64,000 nucleotides of DNA, from assembly GCF_002368295.1 (NCBI RefSeq), contig NZ_AP018248.1:5500231-5564230 (forward strand), written 5' to 3'. The notes below the pieces were generated by a model, which worked only from the letters and a program-made list of their open reading frames with translations, was not told the origin of the DNA and did no database searches. Below are positions 16,383 to 24,200 of the stretch, piece after piece. The DNA comes from Tolypothrix tenuis PCC 7101. Lineage in GTDB: Bacteria > Cyanobacteriota > Cyanobacteriia > Cyanobacteriales > Nostocaceae. The position numbers and the translations under genes were made by a program. Every line of letters starts with the position of its first letter. Positions within the stretch are counted from its first letter, which is position 1.

Positions 16383-17189
16383 ATGGCTACTAACATTAGC
16401 ACAGTTAATGGTACTGACACCGTTTTACGTACAGAGAACCTGAACATTTATTACGGCAACTTTTTAGCTGTGCGGGATATTTGGCTAGATATCCCCAAAA
16501 ACCGGGTTACAGCATTTATCGGCCCATCTGGTTGTGGTAAAAGTACATTGCTGAGATGTTACAACCGTCTCAATGACCTAATTGAATCCTTCCGCGCAGA
16601 AGGCAAAGTTTATTATTACGATAAAAATCTGTATGCACCCGACATTGATCCAGTAGAGGTGCGACGGCGAATTGGGATGGTATTTCAAAGACCAAATCCA
16701 TTCCCTAAATCTATTTACGACAATATTGCTTTTGGTGCAAGAATTAACGGCTATAAAGGTAATATGGATGAGTTAGTAGAGCGCAGCCTTAAACAAGCAG
16801 CTCTATGGGATGAAGTTAAAGACAAGCTGCGCCAAAGTGCTTTTGCTTTATCTGGTGGACAACAGCAGCGCTTGTGTATTGCGAGAGCGATCGCAGTACA
16901 ACCAGAAATTATCTTAATGGATGAACCATGTTCAGCGCTTGACCCCATCTCTACGTTGCGAGTTGAAGAACTGATTCACGAACTCAAAGAGAAATACACC
17001 ATTGTGATCGTGACTCATAATATGCAACAAGCTGCACGGGTTTCTGACAAGACAGCGTTTTTCAATGTCCAACAGTCAGACAAAGGCGGTCGTAGCGGCT
17101 ATTTGGTAGAATATGATGCGACCGAATTGATTTTCAACAATCCGCAGCAGCAAGATACCAAAGATTATGTGAGCGGTAGATTTGGTTAA
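16383..17189 (+). CDS. pstB: phosphate ABC transporter ATPase PstB
   Basis: A cytosolic ATPase that drives PstCA, 268 aa. Walker A is GPSGCGKST, the Q-loop sits in GMVFQRPNPFPKSIYDNI (typical of PstB), the ABC signature is LSGGQQQRLCIARA, Walker B is IILMDEP, and the switch His is in VTHNMQQAARVSD. It is the last gene of the pst operon and is followed by two hairpins (17283 and 17368). No phoU or sphS/sphR gene is adjacent. Confidence 0.97.
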   Translation: MATNISTVNGTDTVLRTENLNIYYGNFLAVRDIWLDIPKNRVTAFIGPSGCGKSTLLRCYNRLNDLIESFRAEGKVYYYDKNLYAPDIDPVEVRRRIGMVFQRPNPFPKSIYDNIAFGARINGYKGNMDELVERSLKQAALWDEVKDKLRQSAFALSGGQQQRLCIARAIAVQPEIILMDEPCSALDPISTLRVEELIHELKEKYTIVIVTHNMQQAARVSDKTAFFNVQQSDKGGRSGYLVEYDATELIFNNPQQQDTKDYVSGRFG

Positions 17190-17282
17190 TTAATAGACAT
17201 ATTGCTAGGCGCAATCATGAGAGGTTTGCACTTATGTAAACATTACTCTGTTAATTCCCATTAAAGTGGATGAAGCGCAAGT

Positions 17283-17306
17283 GTGACTGTTAAAGCTGAC
17301 AGTCAC
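17283..17306 (+). terminator. hairpin after pstB
   Basis: A perfect 8-bp inverted repeat GTGACTGT / ACAGTCAC with an 8-nt loop, followed by TAAATTTTATC. It starts 94 bp after the pstB stop. It is a weak or processing-type terminator. Confidence 0.5.
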
Positions 17307-17367
17307 TAAATTTTATCAAAATTATTGAGAATTTTTCTGATTAATTTTTTTAGAATATCAAACTAAG

Positions 17368-17405
17368 ATTCCCAGTTTCATCAATAAACGGGGAATTTTG
17401 TTTTT
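17368..17405 (+). terminator. Rho-independent terminator of the pst operon
   Basis: ATTCCCAGTTT pairs with AAACGGGGAAT (10 of 11 positions) over a 7-nt loop and is followed by TTTTGTTTTT, a good U-tract. Confidence 0.8.
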
Positions 17406-17461
17406 CATAACTGATTAAAACTGCTATATAATGCTGAACAAAATTTGCAACAAAATATCCT

Positions 17462-19633
17462 ATGAGCGATACTTTTAATCGCCTAGCACCGTTTATTCAA
17501 GAATATATTTACGAGCATAATTGGACGGAATTACGTCCAGCACAGATTGCTGCTTGTCAAGTTATCTTTGATACTGATGCTCACTTGCTAGTGGCGGCTG
17601 CAACGGCTGCAGGAAAAACAGAAGCGGCATTTTTACCTGTAGTAACTCAATTACATGAAAAACCTTCGACTACCATCGGTGCATTATATATTGGCCCCAT
17701 TAAAGCCTTAATTAATGACCAATTTGAGCGTCTCAATGGCTTGCTAAAAGCGGCAGATATCCCAGTATGGCATTGGCATGGTGATGTGAGTCAAAGTCAT
17801 AAAAATAAGCTTTTAAAGAACCCTAAAGGGATTCTGCAAATTACACCAGAATCATTAGAAAGCTTATTAGTGAATAAACACCATGAATTAACTCGCTTAT
17901 TTGGCGATTTACGGTTTGTGGTAATTGATGAAATTCATGCTTTTATGGGTTCGGAACGCGGTTGTCAAATTATTTGTCAATTGCAACGTTTGGCAAACAT
18001 TACACAAAAACAACCCAGAAGAATTGGTTTATCAGCCACACTTGGCGATTACTCAATGGCAGAAGATTGGTTACGTTCGGGAACTGAAAAGTCAGTAATT
18101 ACGCCAAAAATTGAAGCAGGTAAACGCCAGATTAAATTAGCTGTAGAACATTTTTATCTTAATGATGAAGTTGATGAAATAGAAGTAACTCCATACGATA
18201 GATATTTATTTAATCTGAGTCAATCGCGCAAGTGTCTGATTTTTGCAAATAATCGCACGCAAACGGAATCTGTGATTGCATCCTTAAGGCGAATTGCTAG
18301 CGAACAAGCATCACCAGACATTTATCATGTACATCACGGTAGTATATCTGCTAGTTTGCGACAACAGGCGGAAAATGCGATGCGCGAACCGCATAATCCA
18401 GCAGTTACAGCTGCTACTCTCACTCTAGAATTAGGTATAGATATTGGTCATTTAGAAAGAGTACTTCAGTTAGATTCACCCTTATCTGTAGCTAGTTTTT
18501 TACAACGTTTAGGACGTACTGGGAGAAGAGGTGAAGCTGCAGATATGCGCTTTATTTGTGCAGAAAATCAACCATCATTAGAAGCACCCCTCCCCGAACA
18601 AATTCCTTGGCAATTACTGCAATGTATTGCAATTATTCAACTTTATTTAGAAGAACGTTGGATCGAACCGATAAAGCCTGTAAAATACCCTTTAAGTTTG
18701 CTTTATCACCAAACAATGAGTATTTTAGTAGCGACAGGTGAACTTTCACCTACAGCTTTAGCTAAACAAGTGTTCAGCCTACCACCATTTGCAGAAATTT
18801 CTCCAGAAGATTTTAAATTATTGCTACGCTATTTAATTGATATTGACCATATTCATAAAACAGAAACAGGTAAATTAATTATTGGTTTGGCTGGTGAAAA
18901 GATTGTCAACAAGTTTCAATTTTATGCCGTCTTTGCTGATAGTCAAGAATATACTGTGAAGCAAGGGGGAACAGAAATTGGTAGTATTTTAAAGCCACCT
19001 CCTGTGGGTAATCAATTTGCTTTAGCTGGTAGAAGTTGGGAAGTAGTAGAAATTGACTTTAAAAAAAGGGTAATTACTGCTAAACCAATAGAAGGTAAAG
19101 CTAGCATTTATTGGCGTGGTGGTAGTGGAATTATCCATACCAAAGTTTTGCAAAGAATGCGGCAAGTATTGCTCGAAGATTTAGAATATAGCTACTTACA
19201 AACTAATGCTTTGCAAGCGTTACAAAAAACTCGGCAATTATTTATAAAAGCTGGGTTAGATCAACAGAATATATTGAGATTAGAAAATGGTAAATGTTGT
19301 ATATTCCCTTGGATGGGAACTTTAGCTTACCGCACATTAGAAAGATGGCTCAATTATTGTTGTCGAGAATCTTTAGAAATTAAAAGTATTGGTGGGGTAA
19401 ATCCTTATTATCTGATACTTAAATTAGGAAAGGATAAATTTCCATATTTGGCTACAGAAATTGCAGCATTGGCAGAAGAAAGAATTACACCGGAATATTT
19501 AATCAGTGAAGCAGAAGCACCAGAACTACAAAAATATGATGAATTTATTCCTTACCCGCTATTACGTAAAGCTTTTATTAATGATTATTTAGATATTGAA
19601 GAATTAAAGCTGCAAGTTGCACAGTGGTCATAG
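17462..19633 (+). CDS. DEAD/DEAH-box helicase, Lhr-like
   Basis: A superfamily 2 nucleic-acid helicase of 723 aa. Motif I is AAATAAGKTEAAF (about residues 44-56), motif II is DEIH (VVIDEIHAFMGSERG), motif III is SAT (GLSATLGD) and motif VI is QRLGRTGRRGE. The DEIHAFMGSERG block and the extended C-terminal half are typical of Lhr-type helicases. It is shorter than full Lhr proteins of about 1500 aa and lacks their long C-terminal extension. No nuclease or partner gene is adjacent, so it is probably a solitary DNA-repair or RNA-processing helicase. The ATG at 17462 is well placed 55 bp after the preceding terminator. Confidence 0.9.
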   Translation: MSDTFNRLAPFIQEYIYEHNWTELRPAQIAACQVIFDTDAHLLVAAATAAGKTEAAFLPVVTQLHEKPSTTIGALYIGPIKALINDQFERLNGLLKAADIPVWHWHGDVSQSHKNKLLKNPKGILQITPESLESLLVNKHHELTRLFGDLRFVVIDEIHAFMGSERGCQIICQLQRLANITQKQPRRIGLSATLGDYSMAEDWLRSGTEKSVITPKIEAGKRQIKLAVEHFYLNDEVDEIEVTPYDRYLFNLSQSRKCLIFANNRTQTESVIASLRRIASEQASPDIYHVHHGSISASLRQQAENAMREPHNPAVTAATLTLELGIDIGHLERVLQLDSPLSVASFLQRLGRTGRRGEAADMRFICAENQPSLEAPLPEQIPWQLLQCIAIIQLYLEERWIEPIKPVKYPLSLLYHQTMSILVATGELSPTALAKQVFSLPPFAEISPEDFKLLLRYLIDIDHIHKTETGKLIIGLAGEKIVNKFQFYAVFADSQEYTVKQGGTEIGSILKPPPVGNQFALAGRSWEVVEIDFKKRVITAKPIEGKASIYWRGGSGIIHTKVLQRMRQVLLEDLEYSYLQTNALQALQKTRQLFIKAGLDQQNILRLENGKCCIFPWMGTLAYRTLERWLNYCCRESLEIKSIGGVNPYYLILKLGKDKFPYLATEIAALAEERITPEYLISEAEAPELQKYDEFIPYPLLRKAFINDYLDIEELKLQVAQWS

Positions 19634-19952
19634 TATTTTGGATTTTGCGGAAAGTTGTGTGTTGGGGTTCTCCCCGCCCTTGCAAACTTTCCTTGGCGTA
19701 GCCTCTCTCTTTGGGAGAAGACGAATTTTGAATTCGGAGCGCAGCGAAGTGACAATCGCAACGTTTGTTCGTATCGTATTGTCCGAGCAAATTTATGTCA
19801 AGATTTTTTATCCTACCATAAAATAATTCTGCAAGAGGTCTTTTGTTCTTAGATGTACAAAAGCTAAATTCTTTACTGATGTTTTTACCTATGGCTTGAT
19901 CATTGGGTGAAAATTTTGGGTATCAAATAGGCAATGTTGAAATAGGTAAAGT
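19634..19952. other. intergenic region with dispersed-repeat fragments
   Basis: This 319-bp gap contains repeat-like pieces (GGGGTTCTCCCCGCCC near 19667; CTCTCTCTTTGGGAGAAGACG near 19701; CGGAGCGCAGCGAAGTGACA near 19735). They resemble dispersed repeats of Nostoc-type genomes. Short overlapping frames here are repeat-derived and not accepted as genes. Confidence 0.5.
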
Positions 19953-20432
19953 ATGAGTAAAAAATTAGTAGACGCAGTCAAGACTAATGATATTAACCTG
20001 GCAAAACAACTGATTGCTCAAGGTGCGGATGTCAACCAAACAGATAGTAGTGGTAATAGCTTGTTAATTGTGAGTTCTGCCAACGGTAATGCGGCAATGG
20101 TAAAGTTGCTAATTGATGCTGGTGCTGATATTAATGCTGTAGACTCCAGTATGAAAGCAACTGCACTACACGCAGCTGCTTATTTAAGACATCCAGAAGT
20201 AATGCAGGTATTAGTTGATCATGGTATTGATATCAATGCTCAAGGCCCTTATAACGGCTATACTGCTTTACATGATGCTGTTTGGCAAAATAATATCGAA
20301 GGTGTCAAGATTTTAGTAAAATCAGGTGCTAATTTAAATATTAAAGGGAATAACGGTGCTACACCGCTAGAATTAGCAACTCAGAGTAGGCATAAAGAGA
20401 TTGTTGAAATTCTCAAAGCAGCTAGTTCTTAA
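19953..20432 (+). CDS. ankyrin-repeat protein
   Basis: A 159-aa soluble protein made almost entirely of about four and a half ankyrin repeats (GADVNQTDSSGNSLL, LLIDAGADINAVD, ALHAAAYLRHPEVMQVLVDH, YTALHDAVWQNNIEGVKILV, GATPLELATQSRHKEIVEIL). There is no signal peptide or attached catalytic domain. Such proteins are protein-binding scaffolds; the partner is unknown. The TnsB-like fragment begins only about 50 bp downstream. Confidence 0.9.
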   Translation: MSKKLVDAVKTNDINLAKQLIAQGADVNQTDSSGNSLLIVSSANGNAAMVKLLIDAGADINAVDSSMKATALHAAAYLRHPEVMQVLVDHGIDINAQGPYNGYTALHDAVWQNNIEGVKILVKSGANLNIKGNNGATPLELATQSRHKEIVEILKAASS

Positions 20433-20436
20433 TTAA

Positions 20437-21063
20437 TCAAGCAATCCGGAACTCGATATTGGCATAGTTGATAGTAATTATGTGTTACTACCTGAACGAC
20501 CTTGGTTAACGACTGTTGTTGATACGTTCTCCAGTTATGTTCTAGGTTTCCATTTATGGATAAAACAACCTGGTTCTGCTGAAGTCGCTCTTGCCTTAAG
20601 ACATTCTATATTACCCAAGCAGTATCCCCATGACTATGAACTGAACAAAGCTTGGGGATACAGCCCTCCTTTTCAATACTTTTTTACTGATGGCGGAAAA
20701 GATTTTCGCTCTAAACATCTTAAAACCATCGGCAAGAAACTGGGATTTCAATGTGAGTTGTGCGATCGCCCAAACCAAGGTGGTATTGTAGAACGGATTT
20801 TTAAAACAATTAATACTCAAGTTCTCAAAGACTTACCTGGTTATACAGGATCTAATGTTCAGGAACGTCCTGAAAATGCAGAAAAGGAAGCTTGTTTGAC
20901 CATACAGGATTTGGACAAGGTTTTAGCTAGTTTCTTTTGTGATGATTATAACTATCAACCTGATCCCAAAGATCCCCTCATCGATGGAGTTCCACAAAAG
21001 GCGATCGCAGTCTCTTCTCGGAGACGAAAAATTCAGTTTATAGACTTCGCAAGGTTAAGGTGA
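20437..21063 (+). pseudogene. TnsB/Mu-type DDE transposase fragment (resembles type V-K CAST TnsB)
   Basis: The open frame runs from just after a TAA at 20434, with no proper start (a GTG occurs at 20482), to 21063, about 208 codons. It holds the middle of a TnsB-like integrase core: RPWLTTVVDTFSSYVLGF, ALRHSILPKQY, TDGGKDFRSKHL (second catalytic Asp), GGIVERIFKTINT (catalytic Glu), LPGYTGSNVQERPENAEKEA and YNYQPDPKDP. The last blocks match what I remember of TnsB from type V-K CRISPR-associated transposons and close relatives. The first catalytic Asp, expected shortly before the first block, is missing, as are the N-terminal DNA-binding domains and the C-terminal TnsC-binding part. Residues after PDPKDP look unrelated. 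The fragment cannot be active. No tnsC, tniQ, cas12k or CRISPR array is nearby. Confidence 0.82.
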
Positions 21064-21273
21064 ATGCTCCACTATTTTTTGCGGTTTGTAACAATAGAGA
21101 AACGCAGAAGCCTCGCTAAAGGCGATCGCACTCTCCAAGTTAAAATCACAAAGATGATCGCACAGCCTCAATAATAATTACTAATTTATCATTCCGGCTT
21201 TCTCAGTAAAACTAGCAGCAAAAAAGAGTACAATACCCCAAAAAGCAATTTTCACCTTAAACAGGTATTTTTA

Positions 21274-24200
21274 GTGCGATTTTTGGAAAATATACGTTTC
21301 TTAATGGTCAGCACTCTGACTTACTTGACTCTGGCTCACTTTAGCTTGGCTAAGGCGCAAATAATCCCAGATAATACCCTTGGCACTGAAACCTCAGTTG
21401 TCAACCTTGATACGATTAAAGGCATTCCCAGTGAGAGAATCGATGGGGGTGCAATTCGCGGGGCGAATCTTTTCCACAGCTTTAGTGAATTTAATATTGA
21501 CTCAGGACGCGGCGCATATTTTACCAACCCCAGTGGAATTGAAAATATTTTGACAAGGGTGACGGGAAAGAATGCTTCTCAAATTTTGGGAACTCTGGGG
21601 GTATTGGGTAACGCTAACCTGTTTTTGATGAATCCCAATGGGATTATTTTTGGTAAAGATGCAGTTTTAGATATTCGTGGTTCTTTTACGGCTACTACTG
21701 CGGATGGCATTAAATTAGGTGAAAATGGGTTATTTAGTGCTACTAATCCTCAAAGTAGTAATTTATTGACGGTAAAACCAGGGGCGTTATTTAGCAATGC
21801 GTTGAGCAATCAGCAAGGGACGATTAATAATCAAGGTAATTTAAAGGTTGATGCTGGGAATAGTATAAATTTACTTGCTGCAAATGTGATTAACACAGGC
21901 ACATTAACAGCACCGGAAGGGATAGTACAATTAACAGGTACAGAAAATTTAATCACTAGAGGAAATATCGCTACAGCTACATTATTCCTCAATACTAAAA
22001 ACCTGACTATTGGTGAAAATAATAATGCTACAGTCGATAAAAATACATTAGAGGGTTTGTCTGGAAATACAAATCTGATATTACAAGCGACTAATGATAT
22101 TACAGTTGATTCTCTAACTAATAGCACTTTAAATTTAGCTGATGGTAGCGGTAAAATCGCATTTATTGCTGATGCCGATCGCAATGGAATCGGTAATTTT
22201 CAGATGGATACAGCCGATACCATCAAAACCAATGGTAGAGATATTAGCATTTCGGGAGCGAGTTTGAACTTAGGTAATATTGATACTTCTTTGATTAAAG
22301 GAAGAGATATTTTTGCAGTTGCTATAGATGCTGGGGGTGATATTCCTGCGAATGGAACTGAACAAACAAATGCTCTTTTTACATTCACAGTATCAGATTC
22401 ACAAACAATAGAAGATTTAGATGTACAGTTTTCCGCATCACATATTAGGAATAGTGTGTTAGACGTTTATCTTACTTCACCATCTGCGACAACATTGGAG
22501 TTATTTTATCTTGGTATAGGAAATAATGCTCGTAACTTTCAAGATACTTTGTTAGATGATAGTGCAGATAAGAATATTAATAATGCTTCACCTCCCTTTC
22601 AAGGGAGATTTAAACCAATAGGGGTAGGGGGGTTAGCGTCTTTTAATGGTGAGAATACTGCAGGAATTTGGAAATTAATAATAATGGATTATCCTTTACG
22701 AGCAGATTCTTCAGGTATTTTGCACAAAGCAGGGGAAACTGCACCTTGGGGAACTGCTGACGGGACAAAATTGATGTTTCGCACTTACATATCTGGTAAT
22801 AGCGGTGCAATTACTCTCAATGCTACAAATGGTAGTCTTAATGTTGGCAATATTAATGCTGGAAATGCGACTACTGCTGGTGAAGTTAATCTATCAGCGA
22901 CGAAAAATATTAGTCTAAATGGCAGTTTAGCTGCTGTGAATAAAATTAAAATATTGGCAGACGTTGATGCTAATGGCATCGGTGATTTTCAGATGAATCC
23001 TGCCAATACGATCAGAACCAATGGACGAAATACTGAGATTGCAGGTGTTAATTTAACTGTAGGTAACATTAATACTAGTTCTCAACAGGGTGGAGGTAAT
23101 ATAACTTTAACTGCTACAGGAGGTAATATCTCTACACAAGACCTGAACTCCTACTCCGGTTCATTATCAGAAAAGGCGGGTTCTGGAGGTGCGATCGCTC
23201 TAACTACCACAAAGGGTAATATCTCTACAGGAAACATGAACTCCAGCTCCCGTTCAGAATCAGGAAACGCAGGGGATGGAGGTGCGATCGCTCTAACTAC
23301 TACACAGGGTAATATCTCTACAGGCAGCCTTGACTCCTACTCCTTTTCATTTTCAGGAAACGCAGGGGATGGAGGTGCGATCGCTCTAACTACCACACAG
23401 GGTAATATCTCTACAGGCGTGCTTCACTCCTACTCCTTTTCATTTTCAGGAAACGCAGGGGATGGAGGTGCGATCGCTCTAACTACTACACAGGGTAATA
23501 TCTCTACACAAGGCCTAAACTCCACGTCATTGTCAATATCAGCGTCAGGAAATGCAAGTTCAGGGGGTGCGATCGCTCTAACTACTACACAGGGTAATAT
23601 CTCTACAGGCTACGTTTACGCCTTCTCAGATTCAGGTTCAGGAAACGCAGGTAATGGGGGTGTGATCGCTCTAACTACTACACAGGGTAATATCTCTACA
23701 CAAGACCTTAACTCCTTCTCAATTTCAGGTTCAGGAAACGCAGGGGATGGAGGTGCGATCGCTCTAACTACCACACAGGGTAATATCACTACAAAAGAAC
23801 TATACTCCTACTCCCGTTCAGATTCAGAATCAGGAAACGCAGGTTCTGGAGGTGCGATCGCTCTAACTACTACACAGGGTAATATCTCTACAGGAGAGAT
23901 AGACTCCTTCTCATTGTCACATTCAGGAAACGCAGGTAATGGGGGTGCGATCGCTCTAACTACTACACAGGGTAATATCTCTATAGGCGAGCTTTTATCC
24001 TTATCCTCTTCAGCGTCAGGAAATGCGGGAAATGGTGGAATAATTACTCTCAGTGCCAGAGATGGGAATATAATCCCATCTCTGGATGATAATTTTAATA
24101 CTAGAACCTTGAGTTCCTTTTCTATTTCCAACAAAACCGGAAATTCAGGAGAAGGTGGAAACGTTACTTTAGAAGCTAAAAATCTGATTACAAATTTGGA

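Noticed and set aside
17462..19633. Helicase of a defence system (Cas3 or DISARM-like)
   Set aside because: Motifs are Lhr-like and no methylase, nuclease or cas genes are adjacent.
20437..21063. Active CRISPR-associated transposon
   Set aside because: The transposase lacks its first catalytic Asp and both ends, and no cas12k, tnsC, tniQ, array or end repeats are visible.
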